Origin: Parachlorella kessleri
Taxonomy: Eukaryota > Chlorophyta > Trebouxiophyceae > Chlorellales > Chlorellaceae
Reading direction: 5' to 3'
DNA length: 17,106 nucleotides
Assembly (NCBI GenBank): GCA_001598975.1
Contig: BBXU01003184.1
Coordinates: 1 to 17,106, forward strand
Every line of letters begins with the position of its first letter. Position 1 is the first letter of the stretch. This document shows positions 1-8,800 of this stretch, in pieces. Both the position numbers and the translations under genes were made by a program. Under the pieces are notes generated by a model. It searched no databases and had not been told where the DNA came from. It saw only the letters and a program-made list of their open reading frames with translations.

Positions 1-2
1 TA

Positions 3-38
3 CCCCCCCCCCCCCTAAACCCACACACACACACACAC
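3..38. repeat. Poly-C tract, telomere-like CCCTAAACCC and CA microsatellite
   Basis: A run of 13 C (3-15) passes into CCCTAAACCC and then a CA dinucleotide run to about 38, all within the intron after V-ATPase exon 6. CCCTAAA is the plant-type telomere unit, but only about 1.4 units are present. A second run of 12 C lies at 276-287. These are likely slippage-prone and may carry sequencing length errors. Confidence 0.85.
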
Positions 39-42
39 TTGC

Positions 43-3000
43 CTTGAGGATCTTGACCTTGGCTCGCTCCCCCGCGAAGAACACCACAAACACTGCCTTC
101 TCCACCTTCTCACCGCTGGCGGGGTCGGACACGGCGCCCACCTGCACAGGGGGGGAGGCAGCAGCGCCAGGGCCAGCACTTTCAAGCCAAGCACGCCATC
201 CACAGTGCGCGGTGTCGTACGGAATGCGACTAGACAGCAGGCGCTCCAACGCCGTCAGATCCCTTCACTGAAGCACCCCCCCCCCCCATCTACCACACCC
301 ACCCATACCTCCAAGCCCGCTCACAAGCACACCCGTCACCACCCACCCAGCCAGCAAGCCAGGCCAACCCCTTATACCAACCCGCACAGCGCTGCCACCG
401 AGCACCAGGGCTGACCTTATCAGCCACACCGCGTCACTCCACGAATACATGGGAAGGGACAACTTCCAGATATACATGCAGGCAGTGACAGCACGAAAGG
501 GGACACTTATCCAAGTATACATGCAAGCAGCGACAAACCAACCAAAGCAACGGTCCGCCACCCACCGGCGCGAACTTGAGGTACATGTTGCCGCGCGTGG
601 CGCGGAAGAGCAGGCGCTCAAAGGCCGCCAGCTTCTCCACGGGGATGGTCCCCGCCACAAACCCCAGCTGCACCGACTTGGGCTCCCCGCCCCCGCCCCC
701 CGAGGATGAGGAGAAGGCGCCGGCGCCCCCGCCGCCGCCGCCACCCGCCTCCAGCAGCGGGGTACCTATGTCAGAGCGTGGGCCAGCAGCGGCGCCCGCG
801 CCTGAGGGAGCGGCAAGGGCAGCAGCACAAACCAGGGCTCAAAAACCTCTGCAGCGTGTCAGAGAGCGTGGGCCAGCAGCAGCGGCCACCGCGCCTGAGG
901 GAGCGGCAAGGGCAGCAGCACAAACCAGGGCTCAAAAACCTCTGCAGCGCGTCAGAAAGCATGGGCCAGCGGCGGCGGCCACCGCGCCTGAGGGAGACAA
1001 GACAGCAGCAGCAGCAGCAGCAGGCACACACCAGGGGCTCAACCACCTCGGCAGCATGTCAAGAGTGTGCGCTTACAGGGGGTTGGGTTCGGCAAAGGCA
1101 GGGAAACCCAGCTGCCGAGCAGGGGTCCCACGACGGCTGAGCTGCAGCTGACAGGCACTGGGCAGCGACAGGCGGCCATGTCATTACCAACTAACTTCCT
1201 CCCCACAAAGGCTCAAGCACAGCCAAAGCCCGCACACAAGCCCTGCTGCCCACATTTACGCGCCCGTATCACACTTTCCCTTCCCTCCCGGTGGGCCACC
1301 AGTAGCAAGTAGCAAATAGCAAGCAAGGTCCCGCTCCTCCAAACACACGAATACATCCGAGCCACACTGAGAGGTACGGTACATAAACTGCACTGGCCGC
1401 TCACCACCGCCAAAGGCTGCTTCAGCGAGAAATGCATCGTCCGGTACAACCACCACACTGAGTGCTCACCATCGCCAAAGGCTGGGCGGTCGTAGCGGCC
1501 GACATCCGCGTGGGCACGAGCATCCTCGAAGAACGAGGCCGCCCGCTCCAGCACCAGCTGCAGCTCCAGCAGCTCGTTGTAGCTGCACAGCAGGCAGGGC
1601 ACGCATTGCACATCAGTGTAGCTGCACGCCAGGCACGCCACGCGTCGTGGATGGCTCGTCATTCGGACCTCGCAAGCGGCTGGGGCTCCGGCCTCCACGT
1701 TTTGGTCATTACTCCTTGGTCGTGGAAGGGGGCCGGCTGCAGTGAGACTCGTTCACAGCTGAAGCGGCTACCGCCACGCTGGAGCTAGCTCACCGCACTA
1801 AGCCCCTCCATGGCCACAAGCACCAACCTGCTGGCACTTGCTGCCAGCACCACGGTATGGTAGGTCACAGGGGGCATGAGAGCAACACAGGAGCGACCCT
1901 CCCTCCAGCTGGGGGGACCCTTCGTGGGGCCCACCAGCGGCATCGCACATGTGCCAAAGACATTAGGCAACACCCTTCGGCAGGCAGGGGGTACCCTCTC
2001 GTGGGGCGCGCCAGCGGCAGCCGTCTTGACGCACCTGCGGTTGAGCCGCTCCGAGTTGCCGTTGAGCTCCGTCAGCTCGCGCTCCAGGTCACCCAGGCGC
2101 GACTCCAGCGCGTCAAACTCCACAAACTGCAGCGGGGGAGTGGAACAACCAAGTGCACTGGGAGCCACTGCAATACGATCAAATGCCTTTTCGATACCAA
2201 GGCGCGACTCCAGCGCGTCAAACTCCACAAACTGCAGCGCAGAGCGTGGAAAGGACAGAGCAGTGGGTGCCAGTACACTACTACTGCATCACACTCCTAC
2301 TCCAGGTCCCCCAGGCGCGACTCCAGCGCGTCAAACTCCACAAACTGCAGCGGGGGAGTGGAACAACCAAGTGCACTGGGAGCCACTGCAATACGATCAA
2401 ATGCCTTTTCGATACCAAGGCGAGACTCCAGGGCATCAAATTGCACAAACTGTAGCGCGGAGTGGGAGGGACAGTGCAGTGGGTGCCAGTACACTACTAC
2501 TGCATCACACTCCTCCATGCCACCCAAGCGAGGCTCCAGCGCGTCAAACTCCACAAGCTGCAGCAGCATGGGAACAGCAGTGCACTGGCTACCAGGGCAC
2601 AGTACTGGAGGTACATGGCATGGCCTGGTAGCTCAGGCCCGCTGACCGCCCACCGCTTGCACTGCCTTCAACGTAGTTAGTGGCAGCTAGTTCAGCATTA
2701 CGGCGGAACTTGCAGGCCTCCTGAATGTGACAGATCTCACCTGCTTGCTGGCCAGGCCATACTATGGGGGGGTTAGGGTTTTTAGGGTTTACAGTATAGA
2801 GGAGATCTCACCTGCTCGCTGGCAAGGCGTGGCGCTACCAGGACGCCCGCCTTCTCCACCTCATCAGTGAAAAAGCGCAGCTGGCGGGCCATGTCGTCGC
2901 AGCGCTTGATCTGCACCGAGGCAATGTGTGCCTGAGTGTACGCTACAGACGCGGGACTGTCCAGCCCTGGGACTGACTCAAGACAATGGCCCCCCCCGTG

Positions 3001-3416
3001 TACTTCAGCCCCCTGCCGTCAGTAAAAGAGCCCCACACTGCCAGAGGGATCTCACAGCCAGCCAACGTCTCACGGGGGACCGGCTGCCATGACCCATACA
3101 TAACTCCTCACCTTGGATCGTTTCTCAACACCCAAGTCTGCATCATGTGTGACCCCCGCCTCAGGCTGACAGACACCGACGACCTTCACCTCCCTACCAC
3201 CCTGCTCTGGCAACCCGCCCACTGCCGTTCGTTTCCAGTCCCTGGCGGCAAGCACACCTGGTTGGCATAGGTGCGCTGGAAGGCCGACTTGTCAGCGTTC
3301 AAGTCCTTGAACTGCAGCATCCCCACCTCCCCCAGCGCGGTGATGGTCTGGTGCGCAGACTCGGCCGGGATCAGCAGCTGCATGAGCTGCATCTCCTCGC
3401 TGCGGAAGAGCTGCAT
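43..3416 (-). CDS. V-type H+-ATPase subunit a, N-terminal part (6 exons, 3' end outside window)
   Basis: Subunit a of the vacuolar proton pump forms the stator arm and the proton half-channels of the Vo sector, in acidic endomembranes. Predicted exons on the minus strand, in transcript order: 3416-3258, 2910-2812, 2126-2035, 1582-1470, 765-566, 141-43. All junction phases agree and give 254 codons. Residues 1-53 begin MQLFRSEEMQL and contain FKDLNADKSAFQRTY, the family's signature N-terminus, which fixes the start at 3416. Exon 2 gives IKRCDDMARQLRFF; exons 3-4 give the coiled-coil stretch ESRLGDLERELTELN then SYNELLELQLVLERAASFF; exon 5 gives LGFVAGTIPVEKLAAFERLLFRATRGN; exon 6 gives DPASGEKVEKAVFVVFF. 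A Gly/Ser-rich insert lies at about residues 161-181. The membrane half is beyond the left edge, so only the cytosolic N-terminal domain is visible. The last visible donor is GC rather than GT. Introns carry copied exon boundaries (listed separately). Family assignment is firm; exact exon ends are inferred. Confidence 0.93.
771..996. repeat. About 90-bp tandem repeat, 2.5 copies, in V-ATPase intron 4
   Basis: Units starting near 771, 861 and 952 share GGGCCAGC, GCGCCTGAGGGAG, GGCAAGGGCAGCAGCACAAA and CAGGGCTCAAAAACC. Spacing between copies is 90 and then 93 bases, both multiples of three, so open frames run through on both strands, but neither resembles a protein family. A short CAG microsatellite follows at about 1003-1023. 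Confidence 0.88.
1377..1490. repeat. 65-bp duplication spanning the exon 4 donor of the V-ATPase gene
   Basis: CGGTAC at 1377 and 1442, and the block CTCACC-A-(C/T)-CGCCAAAGGCTG at about 1400 and 1465, recur with a constant 65-base offset. The second block is the real end of exon 4 plus its GTGAGC donor (minus strand). The first is a copy inside the following intron and also keeps GTGAGC. A switch to the copied donor would shift the frame. Confidence 0.75.
1578..1642. repeat. 39-bp duplication of the exon 4 acceptor in the V-ATPase gene
   Basis: TGTAGCTGCAC occurs at 1578 (spanning the real acceptor; minus strand GTGCAG then CTACA) and again at 1617, followed by similar GC-rich sequence in both copies. 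The copy keeps the AG. Because the offset is 39 bases and no stop intervenes, its use would add 13 residues in frame before YNELLELQ. Confidence 0.72.
1914..2018. repeat. 77-bp-offset direct repeat in V-ATPase intron 3
   Basis: ACCCTTCGTGGGGCCCACC-AGCGGCA at about 1918-1943 is repeated as ACCCTCTCGTGGGGCGCGCC-AGCGGCA at about 1993-2019, with a constant 77-base offset through the core. The second copy lies directly beside the exon 3 donor at 2034. The copied part appears purely intronic. Confidence 0.65.
2091..2566. repeat. Five-copy tandem array of the exon 3 start, V-ATPase gene
   Basis: The real exon 3 start (minus strand, ...GCTGCAG then TTTGTGGAGTTTGACG) is repeated four more times upstream in the intron. 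Exon-start positions are 2126, 2231, 2344, 2449 and 2557, with spacings 105, 113, 105 and 108. Copies 1/3 and 2/4 are most alike, sharing spacers such as GTGGAACAACCAAGTGCACT and GTGCCAGTACACTACTACTG, so the array grew as a 218-bp dimer. All five keep an AG acceptor and encode variants of FVEFDALESRLG. Only copy 1 continues into the whole exon; copy 3 runs into TAG (2299-2297) after LGDLE. Confidence 0.92.
2732..2831. repeat. Duplicated exon 2 donor, 71-bp offset, V-ATPase gene
   Basis: AGATCTCACCTGCTCGCTGG at 2803, which spans the real exon 2 donor (minus strand CAG then GTGAGATCT), recurs as AGATCTCACCTGCTTGCTGG at 2732 inside the following intron, with about 24 of 28 bases matching. The copy keeps an intact GTGAGAT donor. 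The telomere-like tract lies between the copies. Confidence 0.8.
2771..2791. repeat. Interstitial telomere-like motif
   Basis: The plus strand reads GGTTAGGGTTTTTAGGGTTT, two imperfect plant/green-algal type telomere units; on the V-ATPase coding strand it reads as AAACCCTA telo-boxes. It sits inside intron 2 between the two copies of the exon 2 donor. It is too short to be a chromosome end. Confidence 0.7.
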
Positions 3417-4073
3417 GAAAGCACACACAAGACAGGGCTGTCGTGCACGAGCAAGCCATGCTGGGTATCCCACCCCTCTGATGCGCGGCTAGGTGTCAGC
3501 TTGGGATAGGCTGCAGCTCTCAGCTAGTACGGACCCGGGCACCTCGCTTGCCCAGCACAGATACGTTGCAAGGGCAAGCCAGCCACAGCAGGGGTTTCTG
3601 GTCGTGTGAAGGTTGTGAGACACAAGCAGGTCGGCGCCAGAAGGCAGGCCTGCCGCTTTCCAAGCTGGTGTTGAGGAGTAAGCCCTCATACGCTCAGCGG
3701 CAGGGCATCAAGGGCACCACTGACCTCCATGGCTGGCAGTGCTGGGCTGTCGCCCACTCAATCTAGGGTCCCTTAGATCAATCAAACCGTATGATCGTCT
3801 CTAGCAGTGCTGCTCAGGCCACTCAGGCTGGGGTGGCAAACCCCTGGCCCCGTGGCTTCCCGAACGAAGAACAGCAACAAAGGCAAACCCGTAGATCACG
3901 TTGCAGAGGACTGTCTCGGCCAGAGTGGACAGGAAAACACAAGGCGGGAACCTACAGCCAGGGCGCTGGGAGGGCTTGTTGAAGATGCTGTCTTGAGATA
4001 AGCTCACAGCCAGTTGTATGAAAAGAGGCGAAGGAATTTTTACATTGAAGCTTGATCACCTTTTGCCAAGTCT
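3417..4073. other. Divergent intergenic region between V-ATPase and mTERF-like genes
   Basis: This 657-base interval holds the 5' ends of both genes. No further protein family or RNA gene was recognised, and no convincing TATA box. It is less GC-rich in places (about 3765-3800 and 4010-4070), as expected for a promoter region. A compact shared promoter is an inference from the layout. Confidence 0.4.
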
Positions 4074-5401
4074 ATGCACGCCTTACCTCCCACTGCCCAG
4101 CAGTGCCTGAGCTCATCCGGTGTGAAGGTCAAGGCCGTCCAGCAGCGCCACCAGCAACACATACCTCACCAGCAGCGGCGCCCTAACTCTGCTGAAGCCC
4201 TGCAGCAGGTGTGGGACCTGGGTCCCTGCTTGGGACAGGCAACACAGCTTGCGGTGTGGCCTGTCAGCCTGACAGATAGTGCTGTACGACACAGCAGCTG
4301 ACGAGGGAAAAAACAGTAAAATGCTGCGCTGCTAGTGGCCGGCGGCATGGCCAGGTTTGTGGCACCTCCCTTCGAGCCCGTCCACTAGTTGCTGTGTGCT
4401 TGTACCACTGCAGGTCCAGCTTGCGCACCGCTTCCTCCAGCGGCAGCAGCACCTGGGCAACATCACCTCCGCTGCAGCGGTAATAGCCGCGCTGCCCGAA
4501 GCGCTGCTGTGCCCCGTCGGCCCCCAGCTGCGGCCGCTGTTCGGCGCGCTCAAGGCCTGCGGCTTCGCGCGGCAGGACCTCTCGGCCCTCCTCACCAACT
4601 GCGGCCGCGACAGGGCCCTGGACTTGTTGCTCCTGCCAGCAGCCGAGGTAGCGCCGCGGCTGCACCAGCTCGCGCAGCTGCTGGCGCTGCCACAAGAGCA
4701 GGTTCCTGGCTTCGTGGGTGCTCAGCCAGGGCTGCTGGCAGCGCACCCAGCGGCACTCCATGCGGCAGCAGCCTGGCTGGGTGGCAGCCTGGGGTGGTCA
4801 GCGGCATCGCTAAGGAGGCACAGCCAATTGCTGCTGCTGTCGCCAGGGGAACTGGAAGTGGCAGCGACGCTGCTGCAAGCGCGGCTGGACCTGAGCACTG
4901 CAGGTATGTAGGAATCCAGGGAAGCCTGGCGGGTGCTGCTGCTGCTGCCCAGGCTTGTCGAAACTCTTGTACAACTGTGGTCCGCAGCAACTACCAGCGG
5001 TGGTGTTGCTCCTGGTGTCTGCAGTGGGACAGCGAGCTGTTCAGTAGTTGAAGTTAGCTCAGCTTATCTAGCGAAGGGGATGGTTCGCGGCTTGGTTCCC
5101 ACTATTGTCTTCCATGTGTGGTTTCTCTGCCGCAGAGCTGGTGCTGCTTCTCCACATCGTGCCCCACCTGCTGGCAGCAAGCCCAGCAGAGCTAGAGGAG
5201 CTGCTGTGCTGTAAACCTACAGCAGTGGACCTGGCCCGTGAGGTCAGCCTGCCGCTCCCAGAGTGGAACCCCTATGCAGCCCAGTCGGAGCATCTCAAGC
5301 TCTGCATGCTCAAGCTCTGCTCCGTGCATGGGCTGAGCCTGGCAGAGCTGAACTGTTTGCTGCATGACAAGCCCACCATCCTGCGGGAAGTGAAGCTTTG
5401 A
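4074..5401 (+). CDS. mTERF-like protein (3 exons, 296 aa)
   Basis: Exons 4074-4208, 4414-4903 and 5136-5401 join in phases 0 and 1 with GT-AG introns (GTGTGG and GTATGT donors) and end at TGA 5399-5401. The protein is a series of about 30-residue alpha-helical, Leu-rich units with recurring Pro spacing, for example residues about 120-150 (LPQEQVPGFVGAQPGLLAAH), LRRHSQLLLLSPGEL and LLLHIVPHLLAASPAELEELL. This is the look of mTERF repeats, which in plants and algae bind organellar nucleic acid and influence organelle transcription or RNA maturation. The first 45 residues are Gln/His-rich and basic with few acidic residues; an organelle transit peptide is possible but not clear. The start ATG is the first in the exon whose donor phase fits exon 2, and is the least certain part. 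Classification rests on repeat appearance, not on a diagnostic residue; another helical-repeat protein is possible. Confidence 0.72.
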
Positions 5402-5898
5402 GTGCTTGCTATTGAAGGAGCCATTTTGGAGAATGGCTGCCTTGGTGTATTTGTTGCAACCTGCTCCACCCGTGCTGGCATCACCTCGCATGCTTGTTCT
5501 TTAGAGATAGGCGGAAATGCAACGTAGCTATTGTATTGTTTGCAAGACAGTGTACCATAGTATCTGTTGTGTGTCACAGCCCTGTAAGCACAATATTGCT
5601 TCCTTTCATGTGTCCCAGCTCACCTTTTGCGGTGCATTCGCTTTTCTTATCTCTTGCAATTGCAATTGAAATCCATTTTATTTTACCGAGGTACTGTCCT
5701 GACAGGCATACTGCTTCCAAGGTGGCTCATGGTGGTTAACTGTACTCGTAGGGGGTGATGTAAAAATACTGCGCCCCTGCCAACAGGGGTTGGTGCTCAA
5801 CCATGACTGAGGGAGGCATGCTGCAGCTCTCTTCACAAAGTACACAGTCAGCTACATGCAAAGGAGCACCAGGGTGCCCCCCCGCTTGGTTAGAAGGC
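5402..5898. other. Convergent 3' intergenic region / 3' UTRs
   Basis: This 497-base interval separates the stop codons of the mTERF-like gene (plus) and the NEDD1-like gene (minus). It is visibly more AT-rich than the flanking exons, as expected for 3' UTRs, and includes a short palindromic CAATTGCAATTG tract at about 5659-5670. No further gene was recognised; the two 3' UTRs probably abut or overlap. Confidence 0.55.
5583..5587 (+). terminator. TGTAA polyadenylation-type signal for the mTERF-like gene
   Basis: TGTAA lies 182 bases after the stop codon of the mTERF-like gene. TGTAA is the usual poly(A) signal in Chlamydomonas-type green algae. A second TGTAA occurs at 5759-5763 and could serve a longer transcript. 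No matching signal (TTACA on the plus strand) was seen for the convergent NEDD1 gene between 5402 and 5898. Confidence 0.5.
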
Positions 5899-8800
5899 TC
5901 AGAGCCACAGAAAGTCGTTGCGCGTCTGGAGCAGGCCCTGCAGCTGCCTGCGCAAGGCCTTGACCTCGGCTGCCAGCGAGTCCTGGCGGTCCACCACGTG
6001 CTGCACAAGGGCCGTCATCTGTTCCTGCTGGACCTGCATGCACAAGGGAGGCAATAGGGCTGACAAGGGCACTGTGAGGGTGTGTGGTAGCAACCGTGGC
6101 AGCTGCACTTGCTGGAATATGGCAGGAAGCCAGCTCTGAACAGCGCGACTTAGCCAGTGCTGCCAAGGGAGCTTCCCCATGCATTGACAATCACTAATGA
6201 GATAGCATACATTGGCGCACTTGCATGCCCTTTTGAGCGGACGTGGATACCTGGAATTGGTTGAGTACATCCAGATGCAGGGCCAGGATGTCCTCCCTTA
6301 GCCCATGCTGGGCGCCTGGGTGGTCCCCCGCCACCACCACAGCCCCACCAAATGGCTCACTACCTGCCGCAGGTCCCGCCGCATGCTGCAGCGACGGTGC
6401 AGCAAGCATGCTGGGGCTGCTGTGCTGGCCCATGCTGGGGTGCGCATCAGGGGTGCCCCGCTGCTGCTGCTGCTGTCCCGCTGCGCCCTCGCCGCTGCCC
6501 TGCTGCCGCTCCTGCCAGGAGGGAGGGTGCTGGGCTGGGGCTGCTTGGAAGGAGAAGGCGGGGGATGGTGGGGAGCTGTTGAGGCTGGACAGGGAGGAGT
6601 TGCAGGGGAGCAGCTGCTCGGGCGAGGCCCGGTCTAGCGAAACAGCTTCCCTCGTGGGCTCTTCTGCACAGCCACCGGTCTGCATGGTGCAGCCCCCCAA
6701 GGATGCCTTAACCAGCCAGCCCTCACCAGCGTCATCTGCTGCTGCGTCGGGCCTAGGTGGCACCTTAATACCGCCGCTGGGCAGGGCTGCAGCCTGTCCC
6801 TTCAGGAGGCTCTGTTTCCCTGCCAGTCGGTCAGCATAAGGGTGGGCCGCTGAGTCCTCCACAACCATGGCAACTGGCGCAGCACTGTCCTGCTGCCAAG
6901 CCTTGGGGGCTTGATGCTCTTGTTGGAGCTCTGCCCGCGGGTGGGCAGGGCGGCCCTTCAAGCCATCAGTCAGGGCTCCTAAGCTGCTGACGGGCTGGGC
7001 AACGCCCTTTGGGGATGGGAGGTTCTCTGCTAGGGACGGGAGTTGCAAGGTTGGTTGGTGGTGCTGCTGGTCTTGCTGCTGCATGGCGGCCTGCTGCCCA
7101 GTGGTGCCTAGCCCAGTCGCTGCCGGGCTGCGATGCTGCACCTGCTGGCCTGCTAGGGGTGGCCGCTGCAGGATGGCCTGCCCCTGCTGCCGCAAGCTGG
7201 ACAGCTGCTGCTGGAGCGCGCCACGGTGCTGTGGCTGGTTGGTACTCTCCAGAAGGACAGCAGGGCCCCCTGCTGCGGCCTGGCTGCGAGCGGCGGCAAA
7301 AGAGGGCCGCATGGTGCTCAGTGGGGTAATGTCCAGCCCACCGCCTGTGCCAAGCAATCCTTGACCTACTGGAGTAGCTGCTGCGGCATCAGCACCGGCT
7401 GTGGCGGCACCGGGCGCCAGAACACCACCAGAGGAGGGCCTGGCGGCCATTGTGGAGAGCGGTGTTATGGCAACGTCCACAACAGCGGCAGCGGCTGCTG
7501 CTGCTGGTAGCTGCTGCTGGGCCGGTGGGGTGGCTTCCACCCCTGCCTGTGAAAGCCCTCCTGGGCCTACCCCTGCCCCCTCAGCCAGTGGAGTGCTTGC
7601 GGCTCCCACCTGGACCTGCCGCGCCTGGAGCTGCTGCGCAGGCGTCACATGGCCGGGCGTGGCGGTGGCCGTAGGCCGCCGGGGGACCATGCCAGACAGG
7701 GGAGTGATGCCCAGGCCGCCAAGCTCACTGGCGCCAGCCAAGTGCTGCTGTGCAGGCGTCACCGCCGCTTGACCGGACACGTGGGGCGTCCACTTGCCAC
7801 GTGGTGAAGCCCCAGCTCTTGCCTGGGTCCCAGGCTGGCCTTGGGCTGACGGTGCCTCAGGTTGAGTGCCCTGGGAGGGCTGGGAGGCCCCGTCTAACTG
7901 GGAGTTCAGCTGCTGTAAAGCCGGAGTAGCAGCGGACGTTGCTGCAACCTCAGAGGAAGGCTGCCTGGGGCCCGCAGCACCTGCAGTGCAGCAAGCCCAG
8001 TTTATAGCTGGCAACAGTACGCATCCCTTTGTCTAGGGCATGCCTACCATGCCAATCACCCCGTCCATCACACAACGAGCCGGATGGGAGCAGCTCCTAC
8101 AGGCCTGAAAAACAATGGACTACATCTGGGAGCAGGAGCATTGTTAGAAGCTCCAGTTGACAGGGTGGTGGGTGTACACAGCCATGTTATATCACATGCC
8201 GCACCGAAAAGGCTTACCTGTGCCAATGCCGCTCTGCCTGCGCATGGTAGAGTAGGTGGGGTTCCCTACGGTGGCCTGTGTTGTGACGGTCACTGGAATG
8301 CGCGACGCTGCTGCTGCTGCTGCTGCCGGTGCTGGCGCTGTTGCAGCAGCAATAGGCACTCCTGCTGGTTTCTCAGGTGGCGGCGCTTGGGCCGTCCTGG
8401 GAACAACCTGTGGCGCAGCGTAGCGGGTAACGATATGAGATATCCTGCCGCTCGACTGCTGATCTTGCTCGGCCGACCCATGAGGTGTGAAGCTGTGGAT
8501 CTGCCTGTGGGACCTTTCATTCCTATGCTTGGATGCTTGCTTGGGTGCTTGCACAACCGACCCAGGCTCATTTCGTTGCATGCAACACCCAGGCAAGGAG
8601 AGTCCCCCAGCCCACTCACATGTGCAAGCGGTGACATGCACCCTGTGGAGCCTTCCCTGCTCGATTGAGTGTGAAGGGTGCTGTGCGCCCACCTTAGGCT
8701 TCACAGTGGTGGTGGCCCTGGTGCGGGGGACGCTGTTGGCATAGCAGTGCTGCCAGTGGAGGCCGGTGACAGGGCTGCCGGCCAGGCACTCCAGCCGATG

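Noticed and set aside
576..1151. 191-aa plus-strand frame with Ala/Pro-rich 30-residue repeats
   Set aside because: It overlaps V-ATPase exon 5 in antisense and then the 90-bp intronic tandem repeat, whose period is a multiple of three. The repeat explains the open frame.
2091..2566. CRISPR-like array of regularly spaced repeats
   Set aside because: The spacers are themselves repeated in alternation, the repeats encode the exon start, and the context is an intron of a eukaryotic gene.
1857..2645. Long plus-strand open frames (251-262 aa) across the repeat array
   Set aside because: They lie antisense to the V-ATPase gene and stay open because the repeated exon-start units lack stops. The translations resemble no protein family.
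2771..2791. Chromosome end or telomere
   Set aside because: Only two imperfect units, with coding sequence on both sides.
4264..4761. 165-aa minus-strand open frame
   Set aside because: It is a shadow of mTERF-like exon 2; no recognisable domain.
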